DNA of 64,000 nucleotides from Chrysoporthe austroafricana (taxonomy: Eukaryota > Ascomycota > Sordariomycetes > Diaporthales > Cryphonectriaceae): assembly GCA_001051155.2 (NCBI GenBank), contig JYIP02000004.1, positions 2,722,383 to 2,786,382 on the forward strand. Direction: 5' to 3'. Shown piece after piece: positions 12,801 through 25,126 of this stretch. Every line of letters starts with the position of its first letter. The first letter of the stretch is position 1. A model generated the notes under the pieces. That model had not been told where the DNA came from. It did not search any database and saw nothing but the letters and a program-made list of their open reading frames with translations. A program made the position numbers and the translations under genes.

Positions 12801-13310
12801 ATGACTACTTTTACAACAACATCATCACCGGCACCCGCACCAGCCTTCGCCGCCCCGACATCTCCATTCAAGAAGCAGAAGATGTCCATCACCCAGACCT
12901 ACTACCTGGCCCACAAGGCCCGGGCTAAGCTGTCCCACGAAGCTGCCATGCCCGACCACAACCTGAGGCTGCTTGTCGGCCACGCCAACCTCCTCGACGG
13001 CCTGATGCTCGAGCTTGCCGACGCCGAGAGGGAACAGGAGTCGTGGTTCAACAACTCCGTCCGCACCGCCTCCCAGCCCGAGAAGAAGTCCGAGGACAGG
13101 CACATCCAGTGGGCCGACGCCATCCCAGAGGAAGACGAGGCCGACGATTACGAAGATGACTCCTCTTCCTCCGAAGACGACAGCGACGACATGTCTGACG
13201 AGGAGGAGGACGAGGATGTCGAGATGGCCGACGTCGTCTCCCTGCGGCGTGTGCCCTCCCACAAGGCAGCACCACCCAGCCCAACAATGCAGGTGGTCGA
13301 GATCGACATG

Positions 13311-13342
<32 letters not shown>

Positions 13343-13643
13343 GGACGACTCATATGACGACGAGGACTTCGCAGAGCTGGCACTCCACCGCTCGCCGTCC
13401 CACCACTCCACCGCCGCCTCGTCACCACCCGAGCTGGAGCACGACCTAGACGAGTCCTCCGAGGACGAGTCGATGCCCCCCTCGCCGCCCACCACGCTGC
13501 TACCCGCCTTCGCAGACGGCAAGCAGCAGAAGGAGTCGGATCACCAGCAGCAGGCGGCAGACTTCTACGACGACTCAATACACTACATGCCCGCAGCAGC
13601 ACGCAACCCCGCGAGGCTGGTGAGCGCGATATCGGTTTACTAG
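12801..13643 (+). CDS. Conserved acidic hypothetical protein of filamentous fungi
   Basis: Single-exon protein of 280 aa, function unknown. After a proline/threonine-rich start, the conserved-looking part is roughly residues 26-90. It begins with KKQKMSITQTYYLAHKARAK and continues through a second helical stretch (LLVGHANLLDGLMLELADAE). From memory, similar N termini occur in hypothetical proteins of other sordariomycetes. The rest is low complexity: several Asp/Glu/Ser blocks separated by repeated serine-proline motifs (RRVPSHK, HRSPSHH, PPELEHD, SMPPSPPT), which look like phosphorylation sites. No membrane segment or signal peptide is seen, and the acidic blocks would fit a nuclear or chromatin-associated protein, by inference only. 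ATG 12801 has a good context (cacaagATG). The frame stays open upstream to GTG 12615 but contains no ATG there. The gene is isolated in about 14 kb of otherwise empty DNA. Confidence 0.8.
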
Positions 13644-16600
13644 ACCGGTGCCGCCCGCGTCACCTGCCTCCTTCCCCTGTTGCATCATTCCGGCATCGCG
13701 TGTGTTTCGGTTCCTACGGGTCTAGCGATTGTGACTTCTCGATACCTCTTCTGCATAGCATCGGCGTTGGTTCTATTTGGTGGTGCCATTTTCGGCAACC
13801 CACATGATTATTATGGAAATGAAGGGAATCCGAGGGATGGATGGGGGGAAATGGGACACACATGTCACACCACTCAGGAAACATGGGCACGAACCCCACG
13901 GAGGGGTCGACTGGATGGGTGGGTGATCGGCTATCTCGCTCCCCAGCCTCATCTGGCTGCAGGTCGAGCGAGAAAGGATCCAGATACCAGAAACCAGAAC
14001 AGAAATGGATAACAAATCCAATAATTTGCCATAACACACTGCTTCCAACTTGCATCAGTCCCATCGTCCGTGACATGCTCTGCGCATCACTAATCACTAT
14101 AGCAGCGAGATCTGGCCGCCTCGCCTACGACGTCGATCACAAGGCACGACTTGGAGACTACGATTGCGTCAACAGCCGGCCGCTGGGGCCGAGCTCGGAG
14201 GGCAGGGCGAGTGGCCACCGCCTGCTTCGCGCAACAGCGCAACGGCGCACCAGTCTTTGTCCTGGCCGAGCGCTACTCGCATAGTACCTAGCTGCCGCGC
14301 CCCGGGCCCAGAACCCTGCCTCGGGTCTTCGCGCTCTTATCCGAGAACTCGAAACCTTCCTCGACCTCGGTCTCGTTCTTCCTAGCCTCGAGCCGTGTGA
14401 CGGACCCCAATCTTGTTTGTTCTCGCCAGCCCGGTCCCGAGCGCGAGCGAACGAGGTGCGTGAGTGTCTCGGGGCTGCCTGGCTGGGACCGTCGGAGGGG
14501 GGGAGAGGTAGTGTTTGCTCACCCTTTTTTTCTTTTCCTCCTTTCTCTTCGCTGGGGCTGGGCGAAGGCGCATACAACCCAAAATCCGAAATCCATGCAT
14601 TTATCCGCTGCCGTCTACTTACTTACTGCCTGCGGGTATCTGGCAAACGCCGAAAGATCCGTCTGACCCCGACCCGGGAAAGTCTGCGACGGTCCCCATG
14701 GGAGCTACTGGGTAGCATAACAAAGGCGCCGGGCCCGGCTGCTTTCCAATCAGGAGTATGATTCATCAGCCATTACCACAAAGGGCCAAGAGACGAGACG
14801 GCCTCGTTGCTGAGAAATACATTGCATTCATTCCTTCACTCCATGCATCATACATACGCCCGTAACACACACGGGCGGGAGAGTGACTTGAGCACGCGAT
14901 CGTAGCCGGCATCGACCAGCTCCTGCTAGCTGCAATCTCTTCCTTCTCTGGGGTGGTTGCTTCGTTTCAACCTGCCGTCAGGCGCCGCTGTGGCCATCAA
15001 AGCCCCCCTCGTGCGCTCGGTCGTGCGCCCTCTGCACGTATGACACGGCCAGCCGGGCCCAGCGGTCGGAGACATTCACTTGACGCTCGCCGCCCCCCTC
15101 CCCCGCCCCATCCTCCTCATCCTCCGTCGGCGCTATCTGCCAATCGCGCGGATGAAATCCCATCCGAGCGGGACGCGGGGGCCGCCGCTCTCAGCTAGCC
15201 GGTCGGGCGTCAGGAAACCTATCTACAGTAGTGCAGCAGCAGCAGGCATCCAACGGCCGGCGGGCTGGGCAGTCGCCATCGACCCGTTCATGCTGCCGAT
15301 CCCGTATATATCTGTAGTAGTGATGGTGGTAGCAGCAGCAATAGTCTCCGCGAGGGCAAGGCGTTTCGGCCCAGTCGCGCCTCAGCCGCGGCAGGCGATC
15401 CTAACCTCTCCTCGCTATCTGTCACCTATCACCTACCCACCAGAATATTGTCTGGAGCGAGGTGTCACGGTGAGCCAGTCACTTGACCGCGGGGCATGCC
15501 TGCCCCCCCCCATCCGCCCCAGCGCGGTGCGACTGGAGGCCCAAGGCGCGGGTGGCCTGCCACAGGCCGTGAATCAAACACGCACGAGACAGGGCAGTCT
15601 ACGACGGGTGCGACCAGGACTTCTGCTGTGTAGGACGCAGCCCATTTCACCACGCTCCCGAGTCATCTCCTGCGCACGCACACACATCACATCACACACA
15701 CAAAATCTCGCCTACGGCAGAACGATCGACGGCGACGATCATAGGCCAAGAACGATGCCCGCCGCCGTCCATAGCACTGGGCACGACTCGGGGGCGCTTT
15801 TACCCCCTTCCCCTTCCCCCGGGCCCGGAGGTAAGAGGCCAGCTGACATAAAGCTCCGGGGGGGGGTGTATGTGTGTGCGTGTGCGTATGGCGTCAGCAG
15901 CAGGATTTTTTTTTACCATAGTAATTCTTCTATCGTCGCCGCAGCTGTCTGCGTCGCATGCGCAGGGGGGCGCCGAGGGGTTGCTAGGTAGAGAGGCAAT
16001 GTGGGCTTGGCGTCTCCGGCGTTTCAGGCAAGACAGCGCAGCAGCCCGGGCAGCAACAGCACAACACAGCACAACACACACGTTAAAACATGCCTGCCTA
16101 TGACCTGCATGCGCCTTAGTACACGGGGGGTTGCAGGCGCAGCAAGAGCCTGTGCGGGTAGCCTGGTCGCCTGGGCTCGGAGAGACGATCGGGGCTATCG
16201 CAGACAACAGCACCACCACCAGTACCACCACCAGCAGATAGGGATCTCTCTGTGTCTCTCGTTGGGCGCGGGGCAGGTCTCAGGTGCGACCGCGCCCGGG
16301 GGAGGGGGCCAAAACCTGCACCACCACCCCACGAGCTGCGGCACGACCTGCTGTCAGGCGTCGCAGAGACGGCTTCCTCTTGGCTGCAGTCCAACCCAAA
16401 ACCTCGCCAGGACGGCAGGCAGGACGACCCAGCCGGGAGGGGGCGTGACTCGGCTGCGAGGGCTTGGGGAGGGAGGGGAGATCGTTCCCATCTCGACCAT
16501 CGTGGTGATAACGGAGCGCAGAGGCCACATCACACGCCGTCGTCACCGGGACGCCCGCCCGAGACAGCCCACCCCGATCCGAGCTCGCTGCCGCCTGACC

Positions 16601-19127
16601 GCCCGAGTGGGTGTGGTGGGGTTGTGTCGAGGCTCGCTCCTCCACGCTGACTTTGCAGCCCTCCTCACAGGAGGGCGATAGCCAGCCGGGCAGGCAGGCG
16701 GCGAAGCTCGAGTATAGCTACGGACACTGCGTGCTAGACCTGCACTGCAGGCAGGCGGGGGGTGGGCCTGTCCCAAGGACTCGACCGCCACGCTGCGACG
16801 CCGCTGCCGTCGCCGTTGCCGTGCCGACGGCGAGGTCGGTGTACGGGGCCCTCTCGTCCTCCTACACAGGCCCAGGACTTAGCGCGCGACGAGGGAGGGT
16901 CCTTCTGCTAGGCAGGCTCGTATCGGCGGCGCGGTGAGTGCGGCGCCACACACTGGTGCTGCGCGCGCTGCCAGCGGATGCGGTGAGGGCTGCACCCAAG
17001 TGGGAGCCTCCCATGCACGCAAGAAGGCGGTCGGCTCCTCGCCCGCCACCGCCCTCAGATCTGCTCCACAGGGCACATGCCATCGCGTGTCCTCTAGTAC
17101 GACTAACTCACCGTCGGGGGCAAGCACCAGCAAGCGGGCGGCCTCCCTCCTCCCACATCGCGGGAGTTCCGACGTCGGCCCTGCCAGCGTGTGGACGGGG
17201 GAACGTCTGGTCTCGCCCGGCCGAGGGCGATGGGAGGCCAACGAGCTTACGCGCCTCCTCTCTCCTGGCCAGCGGATAGGCAGATCATGTCAAGTGACTC
17301 GTCACTGATTGAATAGTAGTAGGTGATCCACAATCGTATCTCATCGCGCTGAAGGGGATCTCGTCAGATGGCGATTTGCGGGGATGGGGAGGGTAGGGGG
17401 GCACGCGGCGGTCCGTCCGTGGCCGCCGTACGCACCCCCCGGTGGCCCCTCGCCCTCTCTCTCCCTTCCTGGCACGCCTGGGCAACGCCTGGGCTTGTGA
17501 ACTGTGGGGGCTGGGCTGGGGCCGGGCGGGGGGGAGGGGCCACAGCAGGAGGCGGGTGCTGTCGTACCGCTCCCGGCGGCGGGGTCGGGCCCACAGCTGG
17601 ACAACTCATCCATGTGAAGATGATGATGCGGCTCTCTCTGGCTCGATCTCTTCTGGCCCCCCGTCTCCCCGCCCTCGGTGAAGACCGAGTGGTGCACTGG
17701 CTCGCGTGATGCGGCGGCTGGCGCGATGGGTCCTCGTCGTCTCCATCTCCTCTCGCCCCCCCGGCCGGAGGATTTGGATCTGAGATAAAGAAAGCTCGGG
17801 CCTTCAACCTTTCTTGTCGTATGAGGGTGGCACTGGTACCGCGCGACAGGGGTCGTCGAGGTGGTCCCATCCGTCTGCATGTACTGAACACCCCCCTCCG
17901 GTACAGGGTGTCTGTGCGGGAATCGGTAAGGCAGCAGCAGCCGGCGGACGGCCGGTCGGTCGGCGTCGGGTGGTGCCCCCGGCTGGCGGCCCCACCTGTC
18001 CGGGGCCCACCGATCGCCGGCGCATCAGCCGGCTGGGATTCGTCTCGGCACTGGTACGGCTCGGGGGACGTGCGTCTGACGACGTCTCGAGGACGAATAT
18101 GCTCTCCTCGTTATTGCCGGCGCCGACGTGCGTGGCGGACGCGAAGCCGCGGTCCGTTTATTTTCTTTTTTTTTTTTTCTTTTTGGTTTCTTTGTTGGAT
18201 GCTTGACCTTGTGGGGAGGGGGGGTTGGCGATACTCGCCATCCACCGCTCCCACTCGGACAAGAACTATCATAGTCAATCCTGATGTTAAAGCATGTGGT
18301 CTGGTTCGGCTCGGGGCGCGCAACCCCCCCACCCCCCCAGGCTCTCCTCGCCGGCGAGGCCCTGCGAGGTCTTCCACGAGGGCCGCACGGCCAACGGCCG
18401 CCACGCGCGGTGTGTCCACCGCTCGGACCCAGTAAAGATATTCCTCTTCACCGATAGCGCGTGCCTGAACAACTGGTTGCGGGTGCGGCAGCCTGGTCGG
18501 CTGCCGGGATGCCTGAGCTGCCTGGTTTCCGGGACATATACGCTTCACCTCCCTCCCCTCCAGCCTGGGTGCGAGTCCGATACCGATGCCGCACAAGCCC
18601 CCTTCACCGGGCTGTTAGACGTGCTCTCCTTAAAGAGCTGACGACCGCCGTCATGACCGGAGTCAACCAGCTCTCTGGCATCCCAACACAGGTTTGTGGA
18701 AGTGAGGGCTTACTATAGACTAGAAGATTTAGCTATCCCGTCCGGCAGGAATCCGAGGTCCTCGCATCATGCATCTTCCGGCCCAACAGCCCCGGGATCG
18801 TCTTCTGCCTCAGGAGGCTCTGGGAAGATGACGAGCGTAGTCGTCGAACCTTGAAAGGTACATTCTGTACGACATTGCAAATTCTGTGGTAGATAAGTGG
18901 ATGAAATTCGGCCATTATTCTGTATATTATGTGGTTAAGAGGGCAGAATTCGCTGGACTCGTGCGACAGGGCCGACCCTCGCTGGGCAATTCGAGGAGGC
19001 ACAAGCCTCATTCACAATTTGTTCATTGGATCCCATGCAAGCTAGATAGCCAATTCTACCATGTAAGCATCTCGCCCTGAGACTTCTCCGGTATCTGAAA
19101 ACTATGTGCGCCCATGCGCATCGTCCT
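13644..19127. other. Long gene-free tract (about 5.5 kb) 3' of the acidic-protein gene
   Basis: Many overlapping frames are open here only because the DNA is very GC-rich. None shows a domain, a signal peptide or a coherent exon chain. Pyrimidine-rich runs occur, for example near 14524-14550 and an interrupted T run near 18161-18186. The segment from 18690 to 19080 is less GC-rich and marks the change towards the DHA1 transporter. No gene is supported. Confidence 0.5.
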
Positions 19128-20994
19128 TCAGGATGCACGGTGGTGCTTCTCCGGCGACTGCTCATCAACTGTGTAATCACACGGGTTCTCATACATGTTT
19201 TCCTTTTCGGCCCCGTGCCCTTGCGCGCCCGCCTCCTCGTCACTCCAACTGGAGATTGCCGTCTGGCTACCGCTGTCGTCCCTCGCCTCGTTAGAACTGC
19301 CACCAGCGCGAGCGCGGCCCTTCTCCGCCTCGCCTCCCTCGTTCGGCTCTCTCCTCGGACGACCGGTCGGGGCGAAGCGGCTCTTGACCCGGATCCGCTC
19401 GCCGTACCTGTAGAACAAGAAGGGGATGAGCGCGAGCAGCGAGCCCACGCCGCCGATGAGCGAGCCGCCGGGCCCGATACCAAGCGCAGAGAACATCTTG
19501 TTCGTGAAGAGGGGCGCCGCAGCGCCAGCGGCTGACCTTATGACCGTGTTGGCCGCGATGGCACTGGCGGCGTACATGATGTAGGTATCGACGAGGTCTG
19601 GCCAGAGGAGGGGGCTAGGTCAGCATGCATAGTCTTTCCCTCGGCGACGGTACATGGCAGCAGCGGGGTTGGCAACCTACAGTTCAGGAACGACACAAAG
19701 ATGGTCAACATGGCCGCCGCCAGGAAGGCGCCAGCGATCGTCGGGACGATCCAGTGGACCTGGTCGTAGTTGGCGGACCAGGCAAACCAGAACATGGCCA
19801 GGGCGAGGGCCGGCCCGCCGAACATGCCGGTGCGCAGCCTGTCCTCCGCCTTGGTCTCTATGCCCTGCTTCACCCTTCTGGTCTGGTAGGTCGTGTCGCA
19901 GAGGACGACTAGAGAGCCAAGCGCGGCGCCGGCGATAAGTCCTGTGAGGGGCAGCTCGCCCACGCCGGCATTCCAGCCGCGGTGTTCCTCGAAGACAATA
20001 GCTGTGGTGCGGTCAGTGTGAGGTTCGAGCGTCAAGGCGGGTGGCAAGACCTACGGTAGATGGCGAAAAGCATGTACAGCAATAGGTACACCACAGACAT
20101 GTAGATCGCACAGAGCAGCGAAATCGGGTCAAACAGGATAATCCACGGCCTTGTCAGCGCCACCTTGTAGATGCTCCTGAGCGAGCGGTTCGTCGTCTCG
20201 ATCGGTGCCTTTATGTTCTCATATCCTGGAATCTGTGCCATCCTGACCCTCTTCGCCTTGTGGTATAGAGCTACTGGTCCGTAGGTCTCGGGGATCGTAA
20301 ACAGGAAGATTGCAGTAAGCCCGCCCAAGATGAGCAGCACGTAGAAGCTCCACTTCCAGCCCTCGACCCCCTTTGTCAACTGCAGAAAGCCGGAGATGAC
20401 GGGTCCCAGAGCCGGGCCAGCCCACACCATCAATGAGAACCCAGCCATGGCGTTGCCTCGCTGCAGCGGCGGCCAGAGATCGGCCAATACACCAGGGGCA
20501 TTGCTGAGCGGTGCGGAGACAAAGGTACCCGTCAGGAAACGGCCCACGAGCAGACTCCCAAAGTTGGGCGCGAAGGCGCATAGGAAGTTGAAGGCGATGT
20601 ACGACATGAAAGTGATGTAGAATATCGGCCGCCGTCCGTAGAATTCACTTAAAGGCGCGAAGAGAAGCGGGCCGGCACAGTAGCCCAACAGGAAGAGGGT
20701 GATGGTTAGCCCAGCAGCCTCGGGAGAGACCCCAAAGTACTCCTCGATGCTCTTGAGACAGCCCGACGGGCTGGCTGAGGCGAATGTCGCATTGACAACA
20801 AGCAATACGGCGCAGAGAGTTATGTATGTTCGCCTGGCGAACGTCCAGTTGAGAGGGTTCTCAATGTCATCTTCATCGAAGGCCAAGTGCCCATCGTCGT
20901 CAAGTGCTGGCGGATGATCGTCTGTGTACTTGATATCTTTGCTCCGATAGGGTTTGGCCGTTGGCAGGGACAGGATTCTTGCTATCCCGGCCAT
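19128..20994 (-). CDS. MFS exporter, DHA1 (multidrug/polyamine-type); complement(join(19128..19597,19681..20001,20055..20994))
   Basis: Major facilitator of 576 aa in three exons. DHA1 members are plasma-membrane proton antiporters that export drugs, polyamines or metabolites; the substrate here is unknown. The cytosolic N terminus carries the usual acidic DDIENPLNW before TM1. Between TM2 and TM3 the sequence GPLLFAPLSEFYGRRP matches the family's motif A, and GPALGPVISGF fits the antiporter motif of TM5. Exon 1 ends in TM7, exon 2 (IVFEEHRGWNAG...) covers TM8-10, and exon 3 covers TM11-12. A hydrophilic tail of about 100 residues follows TM12; it is rich in Gly, Arg and acidic residues and longer than usual. 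Splice phases close exactly (1731 nt). No biosynthetic cluster partner lies nearby, so a role in secondary metabolism is not supported. Confidence 0.9.
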
Positions 20995-23009
20995 GACTAA
21001 CGAGTGAGAAGGAGCTGCCTGCTACGTTGGACGCCGGCAATGATATTCTACGAGGGTGACAGGCACTCGCACGGGAATAGCTTCAGTGCGAATAAACATG
21101 CTTGGGCGAGGGGTCATCCGCCCCGCCCAGCAGTGAAGGGCTATATACCAACCTGCAGCAGTGACTGGCTCGCCGCTCCACGACGGCTGACCACTGCATA
21201 GAGATGCATGTCCAAAGAACGTCACAACAGAAAATACTGGCCCTCCTTTTGATTGGTGATTACGTCAAGTGTCGCGTTTTAGGGGCCCCCTCCGGACTTA
21301 AGTGTAGCCCATATACCCGCGAACCCACCAGCGCGTCCGCCGTTGTATCCGGGAGGCCCTGGGGGAATAAGATCGACCGCAGCCATTACTTGGCACAAAG
21401 GATCTGACTGAAGAGCGCAGGAACGGATGGAGAATCTGGTGATGCGGTGACTAGGTCAAAGGCCCCGGGGTCCACTTTATTCAGTAGACGGCCACACCCT
21501 CCCTGCAGCCCTGATATCTTGACGAGTCATCATAGCCGAGAGCCCTGACCTCATGGGCTTTACAGGCTGTGCAGGCTGTGGCTCGACAGTCGACAGCCAT
21601 TGTGTATGGCGGACTCATACCGTTCTCCTTCTTAACTCGGTGTTCGTATGAGTCGACCAAATTGAAGGAAGACTGGCAGTCAGTCCATGTGGGCTGGCCT
21701 AAAGGAGTAGTAGCATGGTGTTGATGATCGTACACCACTACCGCGACGACATACTGCTCTTGTGGGGCACAATTGAGACACTGCAGCATATTAGCACTGT
21801 TCCTGACGGCCAAGACTCCAACGGCTTGATCTTCTAGCTGAAGGTTCCTCCCGAGACAACACTCTGGCTCTCGGGACGACGTCATCACACGGCCAGCCTG
21901 ACCGCCGGAAAGGAAGCCGAGATCCGGCACAGCGCCACGATATAGGACTCTGCATTATAAATCGATCTCTCTTAAAAACTTGTCAAGGACCTTCTAGCTT
22001 ACAAATCGTATCCCAGTGCAGGATCACTTCCATGTGGGATCTCAATCTGCCTCGCAAGCGAATCTTGACTTGTCTCGAGAGTTACATCGTGGTTTAGCAT
22101 CTGTTGGGCGAGGGTGATCGCCCGTACCGTGAATGGATTACTAATATATTTCAGAGAAAGGCCGTGGATGTGGGCCACCTAGGCCGTAGTAGTTGATAAC
22201 AGGTTACGGGAGCTGTCTCACAGACGTATCTCCTCGAGCTCGGTAAAGGTTTGGAAATCTGATGTTCGCCTCTATATCTTTTACGCAGACTCATGCGGCG
22301 GGCAAACTCCTGCCGGAGAGCCTCCTTTGAGATCGACTGTCTCTTGTTGTTTTTTCTCCCTCGAAAATCTAACACCTTTGCTTTGCTTGTTAGCAATCTC
22401 GAGCAGGCACATAGCCGAACAGCCTGATCCTCAAAGCAGAGGCCTGAATAATGAAAACTTCAAAGATTTTCAATGAATCAAAATGTTCTTTCTTTCTGAA
22501 TAATGCAAATTCCATACATGAAGTTTCCCGCTGTGAAATCCACAATACTAGAGTATATCCAGCAGAGTTCCTCAGCGTACGTACGGACCCGTGGGCTGCT
22601 GATTGTTCCCCATTGCTCCAAGCACAGTACGGGCCGTACACACTATATTGTACCTGAAATTTCGGTCTGAATTGTTTCCTGAATAAAAATAGCAATTAAT
22701 TAATTTTACAGTCATTCTCATACTAATATTTTTCATGTATTTCGCAATATGTTTTTACGATGATTTTTGGGACAATGCTTGCACGACAGCCAATCATTGA
22801 ATTTAGCCGGAATTTTGGCAGCATGGGGTGGAGGCCAGCTATGTTTCAGCCAATGGTAAAATTCATGGCCTGCCCCACATCCGATGCACCCCAGCCACCC
22901 CTGTCAAACAGCCCTTGCTATATAATTATCTCCTCAGCACCTCAGATCTGCACTCCCAGTTCCTTCACTGGACTTCCAGCACAACAACCAATCGGCACAT
23001 CAACCGAAG
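20995..23009. other. Intergenic region between divergent MFS and J-like genes
   Basis: This serves as upstream DNA for both the exporter (-) and the J-like gene (+). The stretch 21950-22760 is clearly more AT-rich than the flanks. A frame at 21481-21930 (-) of about 149 codons contains several cysteines but has no ATG start, signal peptide or supporting exon, so I do not call it. Nothing else is supported. Confidence 0.45.
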
Positions 23010-24281
23010 ATGACGTCTCAAGAGTCCCCCCGAAGTCCCACTCCTGCTTCCGCCCCCGGCCCAGCGCCATCCAGATGGGCTCACATCCCAGGCTTCGACA
23101 AGTTGCGTCCCGAAAGCCACAACGACCACCTCTACAGCCGCATCCAGGAGTTCAAGCGCATCAAGTTCGAGAACTACAGCGGCGGATACTGCCCCGATGA
23201 CGGATTCCCTGCCAACATCGATTACCTGTGCGTCCTGTTCTTCGGAGCTAAGGAGGTGCCTGTGATGGACGAGGACTACGTCCGCGCGCGGGAGGACCTC
23301 AACAAGGCGCGCAAGCTGCGCTTCAAGGCGCGCAGCGAGCGCCGGGCCAAGTCAAACATCCACTTCGGTCCCTCCAACCAAGACAACCTGGAGGGCCCCG
23401 ACAACAGCCCCGCCGACGATGCCGCCTCCTCTCACAGCAAGAAGAAACGCACCCACGATGGCGACGAGGAGCGAGAGGAGGCCCGGCGACCCAAGCGCCA
23501 GCGCGGCGACGGCGAGCCCGCTTCTGCCGCGACCGCTCCCAAGAACCCATGGGATGTCCCGCCCTTCGTGCATCCCGACATCGCCTTCCGCGAGTCTCTG
23601 TATGACGCGCTTGCCGACCCCCAGGGCGCCGCGTTCTGGGAGAGGATCTACGGCCAGCCGATCCACATTTACTCCCGCCAGAGGCTCAACCCTGAGACGG
23701 GCGAGTACGAGAGGATGGACGACGAGCAGTACATCGCCTACATCAGACAGGAGATGTACAAGAAGACCCACGCAGGCATCATCGAGGAGCAGCAGCGACG
23801 GCGCAGGATGGCGCAGGAGGCCGCAAGGCACCGATACGAGGCTTTGAAGAGAGAAAGAGAGCGGTGGCGGGCGGCCAAAGAGGAGCAAAAGCTCCGGGAG
23901 GACATCGAGCGCAGCCTGCGCCGCGCCGAGGAGCGAAAGAAGAGGCATACCACGCAGCAAAAGTTCGACGAGTACACCAAGCTGTGGGAGGATTGGAACG
24001 GCGAGCAGGCCAACATCCCCTGGCCCACTGAGACCGGCCTCCGTGCGGACATCAGCGAGAAGAGTATCCGATCCTTCTTCGTGCGCGGCCTCGACCTCAA
24101 GACCCTCGGCCACAAGGAGTTCTCGGCGAAGTTGAAGAGGCAGCGCGTCCGATGGCACCCTGACAAGATGCAGCAGAGGCTCGGCGGGAGGGACATGGTG
24201 GAAAAGGGCGTTATGGCGGACATCACGATGATTTTCCAGGTTATTGATACCCTCTGGGATGAGACCCGCAAGGCGAAGTAG
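23010..24281 (+). CDS. J-domain-like / NF-kappa-B-inhibitor-like (NFKBIL1-type) protein
   Basis: Single-exon protein of 423 aa. Residues 26-75 form a conserved-looking block (PGFDKLRPESHNDHLYSRIQ onward). A basic, low-complexity linker follows to about residue 180. Residues 240-320 form a long, highly charged coiled coil rich in Arg, Glu and Lys. The C terminus holds a helical domain with RWHPDK at 381-386, the HPD-bearing signature of J domains, and ends MADITMIFQVIDTLWDETRK. This order (charged coiled coil, then a terminal HPD-like helix pair) matches the fungal proteins usually annotated as NF-kappa-B inhibitor-like 1, whose cell role is poorly known. Ankyrin repeats of the animal protein are not seen. 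A canonical J domain would have more sequence before HPD, so a true DnaJ co-chaperone is less likely. Confidence 0.72.
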   Translation: MTSQESPRSPTPASAPGPAPSRWAHIPGFDKLRPESHNDHLYSRIQEFKRIKFENYSGGYCPDDGFPANIDYLCVLFFGAKEVPVMDEDYVRAREDLNKARKLRFKARSERRAKSNIHFGPSNQDNLEGPDNSPADDAASSHSKKKRTHDGDEEREEARRPKRQRGDGEPASAATAPKNPWDVPPFVHPDIAFRESLYDALADPQGAAFWERIYGQPIHIYSRQRLNPETGEYERMDDEQYIAYIRQEMYKKTHAGIIEEQQRRRRMAQEAARHRYEALKRERERWRAAKEEQKLREDIERSLRRAEERKKRHTTQQKFDEYTKLWEDWNGEQANIPWPTETGLRADISEKSIRSFFVRGLDLKTLGHKEFSAKLKRQRVRWHPDKMQQRLGGRDMVEKGVMADITMIFQVIDTLWDETRKAK

Positions 24282-24903
24282 ACAGTCTGGGCACTGCATC
24301 ACACAACGGCATGGATCCTCGATTTCGATAGAATGGAGGAATTGGAATGATTATGACTTGACCAACACTTTTATTAATTATTCTCTGTCCTCGTCTCGCC
24401 GTCATTGCCTCCTAGTCTCTCCTTCTTCCCGTCTGGACCATGGCCCACCCACCAACCCGCCCTTGGCATCTTGGAGTGTGTCTCTTAGGTATCCTAGGGA
24501 ACCATTTTAGCATTAAATATCCCGTTGCGATTTTCGAAAGTGGATGTGCAGATGGAGAGGAAGGTCTCTCAGGAACAGACTTCAGGTCGCCCTGTTACAG
24601 ACATCCGTCCAGCTTGTGGAAGCAGCAGGCATCTTTCCGCCTCTGCTTTCTTAGAACCGATTCTGCTAACTGCTTAGGCGCAGAAAGTGTTAGCTAGGAA
24701 TGATCGTCACGCTTCCCAGCATTTCCTCTCAATTTGGCGGTTGTCCAATCAAATCTACATGATTCACCGTGTATAATGAGACGCGGAGGCAGCTGGCGAA
24801 GTCGGCATCGCTCCCACCCCTCATGATCACCACTGCGATGCACGTTCCTAATAGGACCTGCGGAGGGCCGCGCCGCTCTATATCAGGGTCGTTAAGTTTT
24901 TGG
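24282..24903. other. Convergent intergenic region
   Basis: 3' flank of the J-like gene (+) and of the zinc-finger relic and gene on the minus strand. It contains no credible coding exon. Confidence 0.5.
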
Positions 24904-25112
24904 TCACCTCGACGGCCGGAGCGAGGCAGAGCCTAGATTTGAGTATGATCTCGAGTGCCTTCTGAGTTCATCGGAGCGAGAGAACTTCTTGCTGCAGCCA
25001 GGGAAATCGCAGGCGTGGGGCTTCTCCCTGGCATGGCTCCTGGTGTGCCTAGTCTGATGCTCGAGACGGCGGAAGGCTCTATCGCATATGGGCACTTCTA
25101 AGGGCGTGACAG
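24904..25112 (-). pseudogene. Relic of a CreA/Mig1-type C2H2 zinc-finger domain
   Basis: Read on the minus strand, this segment encodes an almost complete pair of CreA-type glucose-repressor zinc fingers (recognisable pieces: [39 protein letters not shown]). It is broken in several ways. The residue before the first finger's Lys-Cys-Pro is a stop (TAG at 25098-25100) where the family has tyrosine. A one-base deletion follows the CC at 25090-25091 and shifts the frame between the two finger-1 cysteines. The linker TGEKP has become AREKP. The last zinc-binding histidine of finger 2 is tyrosine. After that the frame runs only ~14 codons to a stop. No other part of a CreA protein is seen around it. 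It lies 14 bases beyond the stop of the Zn2Cys6 gene, on the same strand but in another frame. Confidence 0.75.
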
Positions 25113-25126
25113 TTCGTTGGCCACCT

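Noticed and set aside
15080..15991. Plus-strand frame of about 303 codons in the GC-rich desert
   Set aside because: Open by composition only. It is rich in Arg, Pro and Ser with no recognisable motif, and the other frames in the same stretch are open too.
21481..21930. Minus-strand frame of about 149 codons with many cysteines upstream of the DHA1 gene
   Set aside because: It has no ATG start or signal peptide and an in-frame stop just before it. No acceptor or donor links it to another exon.
23352..24302. Minus-strand frame of 316 codons across the J-like gene
   Set aside because: Antisense shadow of the well-supported plus-strand protein. Leucine/valine-rich translation of reversed coding DNA.
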